DNA of 7,400 nucleotides from Lachnospiraceae bacterium (GTDB lineage Bacteria > Bacillota > Clostridia > Lachnospirales > Lachnospiraceae): positions 1 through 7,400 of the forward strand of contig CAADSM010000116.1 in assembly GCA_900751785.1 (NCBI GenBank). Direction: 5' to 3'. Both the position numbers and the translations under genes were made by a program. Positions 1 to 6,838 of the stretch are shown piece by piece. Within the stretch, counting starts at the first letter, position 1. Each line of letters opens with the position of its first letter. The notes under the pieces are model-generated. The model saw only the letters and a list, made by a program, of their open reading frames with translations, was not told the DNA's origin and did no database searches.

Positions 1-1263
1 GACCGCCTTATCTCCATTGACGGCCAGGAGATAGAAGACGTCTTTGATTATCAGTTTTATGAGGAGAGTGAGGAGCTTATCCTTCTCATCGAGAAGCCGG
101 ACGGAGAACAGTGGGAACTGGAGATCGAGAAAGAGGCGGACGAGCCTCTGGGGATCGAGTTCGGGCAGGGGCTGATGGATGAATACCGGTCCTGCCGCAA
201 TAAATGCATCTTCTGTTTCATCGACCAGATGCCGCCGGGGATGAGAGATACGCTCTACTTCAAGGATGATGATTCCCGGCTCTCATTTCTCCAGGGCAAT
301 TATATCACCCTGACAAATATGAGTGACCATGATGTAGAGCGGATCGTCAGATACAGGCTGGAGCCGATCAATATCTCCTTCCAGACAACGAATCCCGAGC
401 TGAGATGCCGGATGCTCCACAACCGCTTCGCCGGAGACGCGCTGAAGAAGGTGGATATCCTGTATCAGGGCGGGATCGAGATGAACGGACAGATCGTCCT
501 CTGCAAAGGGGTCAATGACGGGGAAGAGCTGGAGCGCTCCATCCGTGACTTGACGCGGTATCTTCCGCTGCTGAAGAGTGTCTCGGTCGTGCCTGTGGGG
601 CTGACCAGGTTCCGGGAGGGATTGTATCCGCTGGAGCCGTTCACGAAGGAGGAGGCGCGGGAGGTGCTCTCTGTCATCCACCGGTGGCAGGAGAAGATCT
701 ATAAAGAGTACGGGCTGCATTTTATCCATGCGGGAGACGAGTGGTATCTGCTGGCGGAGGAGGAAATACCGGAGGAAGAGCGGTATGACGGATATCTCCA
801 GCTCGAGAACGGAGTCGGGATGCTCCGCCTTCTGTTCAATGAGTTTGAGGAGGGAATGTCCCATTTAAGCGGCGGTCCGGGAAGCGGTGTGATCTCTGCG
901 GCTACCGGGAAGCTGGCATATCCCTATATCCGGCGTATGGCGGACCGGATCGAAGAACGATTCCCTGGGCGGAAGATCCATGTGCACTGCATACGGAACG
1001 ACTTTTTCGGAGAGCGGATCACGGTATCGGGGCTGATCACGGGAAAGGATATCATCGCCCAGCTCAAGGGAAAAGAACTCGGCAGCAGGCTGCTTCTCCC
1101 ATGCAATATGCTGAAGGCCGACGAGGGTGTCTTTCTGGATGATATTACCGTGAAAGAGGTATCTGATGCTTTACAAGTCCCGGTCGATATTGTAAAATCA
1201 AGCGGGCAGGACCTGATCGATGCCATGCTGGGTCCTGACACAGAGAGAATAGGAACAGAATAG
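1..1263 (+). CDS. DUF512 / PDZ radical SAM protein (5'-partial)
   Basis: The reading frame is open from base 1 to the TAG at 1261-1263, giving 420 visible codons. The ATG at 175 is internal, because family-like sequence runs in frame before it. Visible residues 1-55 resemble the end of a PDZ-like domain (DRLISIDGQEIEDV). Residues 65-72 hold the Cys-x3-Cys-x2-Cys motif (CRNKCIFC, followed by FIDQ), which in radical SAM enzymes binds the [4Fe-4S] cluster that cleaves S-adenosylmethionine. From about residue 270 the sequence looks like DUF512, with ENGVGM, NDFFGERITVSGLITG and LLLPCNML then FLDD. Complete members are roughly 440-460 residues, so about 20-40 N-terminal residues are missing. The substrate of this family is unknown to me. 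It lies 42 nt before der, which suggests co-transcription and perhaps a link to translation or RNA modification, but that is only inference. Family assignment is confident; function is not. Confidence 0.9.
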   Translation, partial: DRLISIDGQEIEDVFDYQFYEESEELILLIEKPDGEQWELEIEKEADEPLGIEFGQGLMDEYRSCRNKCIFCFIDQMPPGMRDTLYFKDDDSRLSFLQGNYITLTNMSDHDVERIVRYRLEPINISFQTTNPELRCRMLHNRFAGDALKKVDILYQGGIEMNGQIVLCKGVNDGEELERSIRDLTRYLPLLKSVSVVPVGLTRFREGLYPLEPFTKEEAREVLSVIHRWQEKIYKEYGLHFIHAGDEWYLLAEEEIPEEERYDGYLQLENGVGMLRLLFNEFEEGMSHLSGGPGSGVISAATGKLAYPYIRRMADRIEERFPGRKIHVHCIRNDFFGERITVSGLITGKDIIAQLKGKELGSRLLLPCNMLKADEGVFLDDITVKEVSDALQVPVDIVKSSGQDLIDAMLGPDTERIGTE

Positions 1264-1305
1264 GTTAGGTTTGAACAGTAACCAGAATAGGAAGGGAAAG
1301 ATAAA

Positions 1306-2634
1306 ATGAGTAAACCGGTAGTTGCCATAGTAGGGCGGCCGAACGTGGGAAAATCGACACTCTTCAACGCGCTTGCTGGAGAGAAGATTTCCATCGTCAA
1401 GGATACGCCCGGAGTGACAAGAGACAGGATCTATGCCGATGTATCATGGCTTGACAGAGAGTTTACGATGATCGACACAGGAGGGATCGAGCCGGACAGC
1501 AGGGATGTGATCCTCTCCCAGATGAGGGAGCAGGCGCAGATCGCCATCGACACGGCGGATGTGATCGTTTTTCTCACGGATGTGAGGCAGGGGCTCGTGG
1601 ATGCGGACTCCAAAGTGGCGGATATGCTGAGAAGATCGGGGAAACCGGTCGTCCTGGCAGTGAACAAGGTAGACAGTTTTGAGAAATATCTGCCGGACGT
1701 GTATGAGTTTTATAATCTGGGGATCGGAGATCCGATCCCGATCTCGGCGGCCTCCAGACTGGGGCTCGGGGATATGCTTGACGCAGTGGCTGCGTATTTT
1801 CCGGAAAAGACGGCAGATGAAGAGGAAGATGACCGTCCCCGCATTGCCATCGTGGGGAAACCGAACGTGGGGAAATCCTCCATCGTCAACCGGCTTCTCG
1901 GCGAGAACCGGGTGATCGTCTCTGACATCGCGGGAACGACCCGGGACGCGGTGGACACAGAGATCGTGCACGACGGGAAAGAGTATATCTTCATCGATAC
2001 GGCAGGGCTTCGGAGAAAGAACAAGATCAAGGAAGAGCTGGAGCGCTACAGTATCATCCGCACTGTGACGGCTGTGGAGCGCGCGGATGTGGTCCTCATG
2101 GTCATTGACGCTGTGGAGGGCGTGACGGAGCAGGATGCGAAGATTGCCGGCATCGCTCACGAGCGCGGCAAGGGTGTCATCATTGTGGTGAACAAGTGGG
2201 ACGCCATCGAGAAGAACGACCGCACGATGCGGGAGTATGAGAGCAGGATACGCCAGACTCTCTCTTATATGCCCTACGCGGAGATCATGTATGTGTCTGC
2301 CCTGACGGGACAGAGGCTGAACAAGCTGTACGATATGATCGATATGGTCATCGAGAACCAGACGCTGCGGATCGCAACGGGCGTGCTCAACGAGATCATG
2401 ACAGAGGCAGTTGCGATGCAGCAGCCTCCGTCGGACAAAGGCAAGAGACTGAAGCTGTATTACATTACACAGGTTTCAGTCAAGCCCCCTACCTTTGTCA
2501 TTTTTGTGAATGACAAGGAGCTGATGCATTTTTCTTATACGCGGTATCTGGAGAACAAGATCAGAGAAGCGTTTGGTTTCAGGGGGACTTCGCTGAAGTT
2601 CTTTATCAGAGAAAGAAAGGAAAAGGAGCAGTAG
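1306..2634 (+). CDS. der: Ribosome biogenesis GTPase Der (EngA)
   Basis: This 442-residue protein has the diagnostic architecture of Der: two tandem GTPase domains and a C-terminal KH-like domain. Domain 1 shows the P-loop GRPNVGKST at 10-18, DTPGVTRD at 33-40, DTGG at 57-60 and NKVD at 120-123. An acidic linker (about 170-176) leads to domain 2, with GKPNVGKSS at 184-192, DIAGTTRD at 207-214, DTAG at 231-234 and NKWD at 296-299. The KH-like domain spans about 352-437. All nucleotide-binding motifs are intact and the length is typical. Der is a cytoplasmic GTPase needed for late assembly of the 50S ribosomal subunit and is essential in bacteria tested. The two P-loops are nearly identical at DNA level (around 1339 and 1861), reflecting the ancestral domain duplication. 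The ATG at 1306 is preceded by AGGAAGGG at 1289-1296, a good 9-nt spacing. plsY follows after 6 nt. Confidence 0.98.
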   Translation: MSKPVVAIVGRPNVGKSTLFNALAGEKISIVKDTPGVTRDRIYADVSWLDREFTMIDTGGIEPDSRDVILSQMREQAQIAIDTADVIVFLTDVRQGLVDADSKVADMLRRSGKPVVLAVNKVDSFEKYLPDVYEFYNLGIGDPIPISAASRLGLGDMLDAVAAYFPEKTADEEEDDRPRIAIVGKPNVGKSSIVNRLLGENRVIVSDIAGTTRDAVDTEIVHDGKEYIFIDTAGLRRKNKIKEELERYSIIRTVTAVERADVVLMVIDAVEGVTEQDAKIAGIAHERGKGVIIVVNKWDAIEKNDRTMREYESRIRQTLSYMPYAEIMYVSALTGQRLNKLYDMIDMVIENQTLRIATGVLNEIMTEAVAMQQPPSDKGKRLKLYYITQVSVKPPTFVIFVNDKELMHFSYTRYLENKIREAFGFRGTSLKFFIRERKEKEQ

Positions 2635-2640
2635 AGGGTT

Positions 2641-3297
2641 ATGGAACGTTTGATTTGCCTGGCGGTCGGATATGTATGCGGTCTGCTTCAGACCGGCTAC
2701 CTGGTTGGAAAAATGAATCATATTGATATAAGAAAACAAGGAAGCGGGAATGCGGGCACCACGAATGCCCTCCGCGTGATCGGATGGAAAGCGGGGATCA
2801 TGACCTTCTTCGGCGACGTGTTCAAATGTGTCGCGGCGGTGGGGATCGTCTGCCTCCTGTACAGGGGAAGCGACTGTCTGCCTCTCCTTGCGATGTATGC
2901 GGGCGCAGGAGTGACGCTGGGACATAATTTCCCGTTTTATATGGGATTCAAGGGAGGAAAGGGGATTGCCGTGATGGCTGGGCTCGTGGCAGCGAACAGC
3001 TTCTGGAGCCTTCCGGAAAGCCTTCTCCTCATCCCGGTCACGCTGGCCTGTTTCCTGATCCCGGTCGTGATCACCCGTTACATATCCGTCGGTTCTCTTG
3101 CTGCATATACAGTATTTCTGATCGAGATGATCCTGGCGGGACGGCTCGGATGGTTTGATATGGATGCGGCGCGCATCTATGAGCTGGATATCATTCTTTT
3201 CGCATTGACGGTGCTGGCGTGGTACCGCCACAGGGAGAACATCAAGAGGCTGATGGCAGGAACTGAAAATAAGTTCGGAGCAAAGAAAAAGGAGTAG
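2641..3297 (+). CDS. plsY: Acyl-phosphate:glycerol-3-phosphate acyltransferase PlsY
   Basis: This is a 218-residue polytopic membrane protein. PlsY transfers the acyl chain from acyl-phosphate (made by PlsX, not in this window) to sn-glycerol 3-phosphate, forming lysophosphatidic acid at the inner face of the cytoplasmic membrane. The three family motifs are visible: GSGNAGTTNALR at 34-45, GHNFPFYMGFKGGKG at 94-108, and the C-terminal HRENIKRLMAGTENKFG at 197-213 with RYISVGS at 146-152. Hydrophobic segments lie at about 3-23, 51-74, 79-96, 107-121, 127-144, 148-166 and 182-195; the short ones may be re-entrant or amphipathic. A Lys-rich tail ends the protein. The ATG at 2641 lies 6 nt after the der stop; candidate binding sites are AAGGAG at 2623-2628 inside der and GAGGG at 2634-2638. 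It sits directly before gpsA, which supplies its acyl acceptor. Length and motifs are normal. Confidence 0.97.
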   Translation: MERLICLAVGYVCGLLQTGYLVGKMNHIDIRKQGSGNAGTTNALRVIGWKAGIMTFFGDVFKCVAAVGIVCLLYRGSDCLPLLAMYAGAGVTLGHNFPFYMGFKGGKGIAVMAGLVAANSFWSLPESLLLIPVTLACFLIPVVITRYISVGSLAAYTVFLIEMILAGRLGWFDMDAARIYELDIILFALTVLAWYRHRENIKRLMAGTENKFGAKKKE

Positions 3298-3304
3298 TGA
3301 GATT

Positions 3305-4327
3305 ATGGCAAATGTAGGCGTTATCGGAGCAGGAAGCTGGGGCACGGCGCTGTCGGTCCTTCTTCATGACAATGGACATTCTGTGACAGTGTGGTCGATC
3401 GATGAGAGCGAAGTGAAGATGCTGGATGAAAAGAGAGAGCATCTTCTGAAGCTGCCGGGCGTGAAGCTCCCGGGCGACATGGTATTTACGGGAGATTTGG
3501 AAAAAGCGATACAGGGGAAGGACTTCCTTGTGCTCGCAGTCCCCTCCGTATATACGAGATCGACAGCGAGGAGCATGAAGCCTTATGTGGCTGACGGGCA
3601 GATCATCGTCGATGTGGCGAAAGGGATCGAGGAATCTACGCTGAAGACGCTGTCGCAGCAGATCGAGGAAGAGATCCCGCAGGCAGATGTGGCTGTCCTT
3701 TCCGGACCGAGCCACGCGGAGGAGGTAGGGCGGAAACTGCCGACCACCTGCGTGATCGGCGCGAAGACGAGAAAGACTGCCGAGTATCTCCAGTCCATGT
3801 TCATCAGCAAGGTGTTCCGCGTCTACACAAGCCCTGATATCCTCGGGATCGAGCTGGGCGGCTCACTGAAGAACGTGATCGCGCTTGCGGCGGGGATCGC
3901 GGACGGTCTCGGATACGGGGACAATACGAAGGCGGCCCTGATCACGAGAGGAATCGCGGAGATCGCGAGACTGGGCGTGAAGATGGGCGGAAAGATCGAG
4001 AGCTTCATCGGCCTGACCGGCATCGGAGACCTGATCGTGACCTGCGCAAGCGTACACAGCAGGAACAGGAAGGCCGGATATCTGATCGGACAGGGAAGGT
4101 CCATGCAGGAGGCGATGGACGAGGTGAAGATGGTCGTAGAAGGCGTCTATTCTGCAAAGGCGGCTGCAAAGCTGGCGGAGCAGTACGATGTCTCCATGCC
4201 GATCGTGGAAGAAGTGAATGCGGTGCTTTTTGACGGCAAGGATCCCGCCCGGGCGGTGGATGATCTGATGCAGAGAGAGTCGAAGAGCGAGAACACGATG
4301 CTCCTCTGGCCGGATGATAAAAAATAG
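3305..4327 (+). CDS. gpsA: NAD(P)H-dependent glycerol-3-phosphate dehydrogenase
   Basis: This 340-residue cytoplasmic enzyme reduces dihydroxyacetone phosphate to sn-glycerol 3-phosphate with NAD(P)H, making the phospholipid backbone. The N-terminal Rossmann fold starts with VIGAGSWGTALS (6-17). Other family signatures are VDVAKGIE (102-109), GPSHAEEV (134-141), the catalytic-lysine region GGSLKN with Lys189, GYGDNTKAALITRG (203-216), GLTGIGDL (236-243) and SRNR (252-255) in the substrate site. All key residues are intact and the length is typical. The ATG at 3305 is preceded by AAGGAG at 3289-3294, which overlaps the 3' end of plsY. The plsY stop TAG is followed at once by an in-frame TGA, so plsY translation ends cleanly 7 nt before gpsA. 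With plsY it forms a two-step lipid precursor module. No promoter or terminator is visible between the two genes. Confidence 0.98.
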   Translation: MANVGVIGAGSWGTALSVLLHDNGHSVTVWSIDESEVKMLDEKREHLLKLPGVKLPGDMVFTGDLEKAIQGKDFLVLAVPSVYTRSTARSMKPYVADGQIIVDVAKGIEESTLKTLSQQIEEEIPQADVAVLSGPSHAEEVGRKLPTTCVIGAKTRKTAEYLQSMFISKVFRVYTSPDILGIELGGSLKNVIALAAGIADGLGYGDNTKAALITRGIAEIARLGVKMGGKIESFIGLTGIGDLIVTCASVHSRNRKAGYLIGQGRSMQEAMDEVKMVVEGVYSAKAAAKLAEQYDVSMPIVEEVNAVLFDGKDPARAVDDLMQRESKSENTMLLWPDDKK

Positions 4328-4337
4328 AAGATAGTTG

Positions 4338-4366
4338 TCATACCTCCTTTTCAGGCTGCATACATT
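4338..4366 (+). promoter_or_regulatory. Probable sigma-E promoter of spoIVA
   Basis: TCATACC at 4338-4344 and CATACATT at 4359-4366 are separated by 14 nt. The Bacillus subtilis sigma-E consensus is approximately KMATATT, 14-15 nt, CATACANT. The -10 element matches at every defined position and the -35 element at five of seven, with correct spacing. Sigma-E is the early mother-cell sigma factor, and spoIVA is a known sigma-E target in B. subtilis. Transcription would start at about 4373, leaving a leader of roughly 22 nt. No SpoIIID site was identified with confidence. Confidence 0.78.
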
Positions 4367-4382
4367 GTTATCAGCAGAACAA

Positions 4383-4387
4383 GGGGG
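4383..4387 (+). promoter_or_regulatory. Ribosome binding site fixing the spoIVA start
   Basis: GGGGG within AAGGGGG lies 7 nt before the ATG at 4395. The frame is also open upstream to a TTG at 4335, but that codon precedes the sigma-E promoter and has no ribosome binding site. The extra 20 residues also do not resemble SpoIVA, so 4395 is the preferred start. Confidence 0.75.
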
Positions 4388-4394
4388 TATTTCT

Positions 4395-5867
4395 ATGGAT
4401 TCATTTCAGGTATACAGGGATATGAAGGTGCGGACGAATGGGGAGATCTATATCGGCGTTGTCGGTCCGGTGCGGACAGGCAAGTCAACGTTCATTAAGA
4501 GATTTATGGATCTTCTGGTGCTGCCCAACATGACAGATGAACACGCGAGGGAGAGGACACAGGATGAACTGCCGCAGTCGGCGTCCGGGACTACGATCAT
4601 GACGACAGAGCCGAAGTTTGTCCCGAAGGAGGCGGCGGCAGTCAGGATATCTGATGATGTGGAGGTGAAGATCCGGCTGATCGACTGTGTGGGATACATG
4701 GTGGAGGGGGCGTCGGGACATGTGGAGAACGATACGGAGCGGCAGGTGAAGACGCCCTGGTTCGAGTATGAGATCCCCTTTACGAAGGCGGCGGCCATTG
4801 GGACGCAGAAGGTGATCCGGGACCACGCCACGATCGGATTTGTCGTCACGACGGACGGCAGCGTGACAGATCTTCCGAGAGAGAACTATATCCCGGCGGA
4901 GGAGAAGACGGTGAAAGAGCTCCAGTCCATCGGGAAGCCGTTCCTTATCCTGTTAAACTGCCGGAAGCCGTACGGGGAGGAGGCAAAGGCGCTGAGGGAG
5001 GAACTGCAGCAGAAGTATCATGCGCCGGTGTTTCCTGTGAACTGCGAACAGCTGAAACCCGAAGACATCAATGAGATCATGAGACAGCTCCTCTATCAGT
5101 TCCCGATCACGGAGGTGGAGTTCTATCTGCCGAAATGGGTGGAGATGCTCTCGAGAGAGCACAGGATCAAACAGGATCTTCTGGCACATATCAGGGAATT
5201 TATGGAGAATATGGGCGATATCCGGAGTGCGGTATCCCGCCCGGAAACGTCTGAGAGTCCGTACATAGACGACATTTCCATAGAAAAGGTGGAGATGGAC
5301 ACCGGGAGAGTGAAGGTGCGGATCGGCTTTGAGCAGAAGTACTATTACGAAGTGCTCAGCGAGCTTACAGGCACGCAGATCCGGGGCGAGTATGAGCTGA
5401 TCTCCACGATGAAGGAGCTGGCGGCGATGAAGGAAGAGTTCAGCCAGATCAGGGATGCGTTTGCAGATGTTAAGATCAAGGGATACGGCGTGGTCAGCCC
5501 GACGAAGGAAGAGATCAGGCTTGACGACCCGGTGATCATCAAGCAGGGGAGCAAGTACGGCGTGAAGATCCGGTCTGAGGCACCGTCCATCCATATGATC
5601 CGTGCGAATATCGAGACGGAGATCGCCCCCATTGTCGGAAATGAGAAGCAGGCGGAGGATCTGGTCCAGTATATCCGCCACGAGAGCGAGACGCCGGAGG
5701 GCGTGTGGGGAACAAATATCTTCGGGAAATCCATTGAGGAGCTGGTGATGGACGGGATGCGCAGCAAGATCGCCATGATCAATGACGAGAGTCAGGTGAA
5801 GCTCCAGGATTCGATGCAGAAGATCGTCAATGATTCCAACGGAGGGATGGTGTGCATCATCATCTGA
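4395..5867 (+). CDS. spoIVA: Stage IV sporulation protein A, spore coat ATPase
   Basis: This 490-residue protein closely resembles B. subtilis SpoIVA (492 residues) from end to end. SpoIVA is a cytoplasmic mother-cell protein that coats the forespore surface. It uses ATP hydrolysis to polymerise irreversibly into the basement layer of the spore coat, anchored by SpoVM, and is also needed for cortex formation. Visible features are the Walker A motif GPVRTGKST (24-32, Lys30), QDELPQSASGTTIMTTEPKF (56-75) with the sensor threonines near 70-71, the Walker B-like DCVG (97-100) and PSIHMI in the C-terminal third. The end, GGMVCIII, parallels the hydrophobic C-terminus of the B. subtilis protein. 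The fold derives from TRAFAC GTPases, but the usual NKxD base-specificity motif is absent (NCRKP at 188-192), as expected for an ATPase. It is probably transcribed separately from gpsA by sigma-E. The product implies an endospore former. Confidence 0.98.
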   Translation: MDSFQVYRDMKVRTNGEIYIGVVGPVRTGKSTFIKRFMDLLVLPNMTDEHARERTQDELPQSASGTTIMTTEPKFVPKEAAAVRISDDVEVKIRLIDCVGYMVEGASGHVENDTERQVKTPWFEYEIPFTKAAAIGTQKVIRDHATIGFVVTTDGSVTDLPRENYIPAEEKTVKELQSIGKPFLILLNCRKPYGEEAKALREELQQKYHAPVFPVNCEQLKPEDINEIMRQLLYQFPITEVEFYLPKWVEMLSREHRIKQDLLAHIREFMENMGDIRSAVSRPETSESPYIDDISIEKVEMDTGRVKVRIGFEQKYYYEVLSELTGTQIRGEYELISTMKELAAMKEEFSQIRDAFADVKIKGYGVVSPTKEEIRLDDPVIIKQGSKYGVKIRSEAPSIHMIRANIETEIAPIVGNEKQAEDLVQYIRHESETPEGVWGTNIFGKSIEELVMDGMRSKIAMINDESQVKLQDSMQKIVNDSNGGMVCIII

Positions 5868-5880
5868 CCGGCACTCTTCC

Positions 5881-5909
5881 TTGACAAGACTGGGAAAATA
5901 GTCTAGTAT
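5881..5909 (+). promoter_or_regulatory. Probable housekeeping (sigma-A) promoter for the phosphorylase
   Basis: A perfect -35 hexamer TTGACA (5881-5886) is followed by a 17-nt spacer and TAGTAT (5904-5909), which matches four of six bases of the -10 consensus. It begins 13 nt after the spoIVA stop, so it most likely drives the downstream nucleoside salvage genes. The predicted start near 5916 gives a leader of about 90 nt. The spacer carries a short inverted repeat, AGACT (5887-5891) and AGTCT (5900-5904), that could be part of an operator but is too short to count on. Confidence 0.65.
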
Positions 5910-5934
5910 CCAATTAGTGGAATGCTTTTTATCC

Positions 5935-5971
5935 GGAAGGCGCTTCGGCAAGACAGGCAGAAGCGCCTTCC
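5935..5971 (+). terminator. Perfect 12-bp hairpin, terminator-like but without U-tract
   Basis: GGAAGGCGCTTC (5935-5946) and GAAGCGCCTTCC (5960-5971) are perfect reverse complements around a 13-nt loop, giving a strong GC-rich stem. The following bases, TGTAATAGA, are not a U-tract, so it is not a canonical intrinsic terminator on the + strand. The minus-strand exit reads into A-rich sequence, so it is not one there either. It could end or stabilise the spoIVA transcript. It also lies inside the predicted leader of the phosphorylase mRNA and could act there in attenuation or stability. The structure is certain; the role is not. Confidence 0.45.
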
Positions 5972-6006
5972 TGTAATAGAGGAGAATACATTGCAAGGAG
6001 GAAGCT

Positions 6007-6828
6007 ATGAGCAGGCAGTATGAAAGACTTCAGAAATGTTATGAATACTATAGATCTGTAACTGATTTTATCCCCCGGGTCGGACTGATCCTCGGATCAG
6101 GACTGGGCGGCTACGCTGGAAATATGAGAGTCCTGCAGGAGATCCCGTACGGGGATATCCCGGGATTTCCTGTTTCTACCGTCCAGGGGCACGACGGGAG
6201 ATTCCTGCTGGGATATATCGGGGATGTCCCGGCTGTGGTCATGAAGGGAAGAGTGCACTATTATGAGGGATATTCCATGGAGGAAGTGGTCCTTCCCGTC
6301 CGCCTGATGAAAAAGATGGGGATCGAGATCCTGTTCCTGACGAATGCGTCCGGCGGGATCAACAGAGAGTTCCATGTGGGCGATTTTATGATCATCACGG
6401 ATCAGATCTCAAGCTTTGCCCCGTCGCCCCTGATCGGGGAGAACGTGGACGAGCTGGGAGAGCGGTTCCCGGACATGACGCATATCTATGATCAGGAGCT
6501 GATGGAGCTGATCCGGGATACTGCCCGAGAAGAGGGAATCGCAGTTCAGGAGGGCGTATATCTCCAGACAACAGGACCGAATTTTGAGAGCCCGGCGGAG
6601 ATACGGATGTATGGGCTGTGCGGGGCAGATGCTGTCGGGATGAGCACTGCGTGCGAGGCGATCGCGGCGAGACATGCGGGGCTGCGGGTGTGCGGCATTT
6701 CCTGTATATCGAACATGGCCAGCGGCCTGTCCGAGGAAGAGCTGAGCCATCTGGACGTGCAGGCTGTGGCGGACAGACGCTCCGGAGAGTTTGAACGTCT
6801 TGTGACAAGGATCATTGAGAAGATGTGA
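6007..6828 (+). CDS. punA: Purine-nucleoside phosphorylase (trimeric PNP family)
   Basis: This 273-residue enzyme is predicted to cleave purine nucleosides with phosphate to the free base and (deoxy)ribose 1-phosphate in cytoplasmic purine salvage. Family motifs run in order: LILGSGLGG (28-35, phosphate-site Ser31), GFP (53-55), QGHDGR (60-65, His62), GRVHYYEGYS (81-90), LTNASGGIN (111-119), GPNFESPAEIRM (190-201, base-binding Glu198) and GADAVGMST (206-214, Ser213). Asn236 in SCISNMASG matches the asparagine that favours 6-oxopurines such as inosine and guanosine. His248 (LSH) aligns with the histidine that contacts the ribose 5'-hydroxyl in PNPs, which argues against a 5'-methylthionucleoside phosphorylase. 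The length is normal and no key residue is missing. The ATG at 6007 has an excellent AAGGAGG at 5995-6001. It follows its own promoter and precedes an amidohydrolase by 10 nt. PupG (B. subtilis name) is the same family. Confidence 0.95.
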   Translation: MSRQYERLQKCYEYYRSVTDFIPRVGLILGSGLGGYAGNMRVLQEIPYGDIPGFPVSTVQGHDGRFLLGYIGDVPAVVMKGRVHYYEGYSMEEVVLPVRLMKKMGIEILFLTNASGGINREFHVGDFMIITDQISSFAPSPLIGENVDELGERFPDMTHIYDQELMELIRDTAREEGIAVQEGVYLQTTGPNFESPAEIRMYGLCGADAVGMSTACEAIAARHAGLRVCGISCISNMASGLSEEELSHLDVQAVADRRSGEFERLVTRIIEKM

Positions 6829-6838
6829 GGCAGGAGAG
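6827..6838 (+). promoter_or_regulatory. Ribosome binding region of the amidohydrolase, overlapping the upstream stop
   Basis: GAGG at 6827-6830 overlaps the phosphorylase TGA (6826-6828) and is 8 nt before the ATG at 6839. A second match, AGGAG at 6832-6836, leaves only 2 nt and is probably too close. The overlap suggests that translation of the two genes is coupled. Confidence 0.5.

Noticed and set aside
175..1263. ATG at 175 as the true start of the radical SAM protein
   Set aside because: The frame is open back to base 1 and encodes a PDZ-like segment typical of the family. A start at 175 would leave only six residues before the first cluster cysteine and no good ribosome binding site is present.
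1263..1283. GGTTA / TAACC inverted repeat in the gap before der
   Set aside because: Only 5 bp with an 11-nt loop and no U-tract; easily explained by chance. No convincing promoter was seen in this 42-nt gap either.
2476..3345. 289-codon open frame on the minus strand opposite plsY
   Set aside because: It spans the der 3' end, all of plsY and the gpsA start on the other strand, with no recognisable domain. It is a shadow of the real genes.
4335..4394. TTG start giving a 20-residue N-terminal extension of SpoIVA
   Set aside because: It has no ribosome binding site, overlaps the sigma-E promoter and lies upstream of the predicted transcript start. ATG 4395 has a ribosome binding site and gives the expected 490-residue protein.
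5909..5930. Small TCCA/TGGA hairpin followed by TTTTT as a spoIVA terminator
   Set aside because: The stem has only 4 bp and the T-run is separated from it by four bases, so it is too weak for an intrinsic terminator.
4953..5996. 347-codon open frame on the minus strand opposite spoIVA
   Set aside because: It lies antisense to a complete, well-recognised spoIVA. Its product is rich in Leu, His, Arg and Asp, as expected from reading GAT, ATC and GAG codons backwards, and matches no family I recognise.
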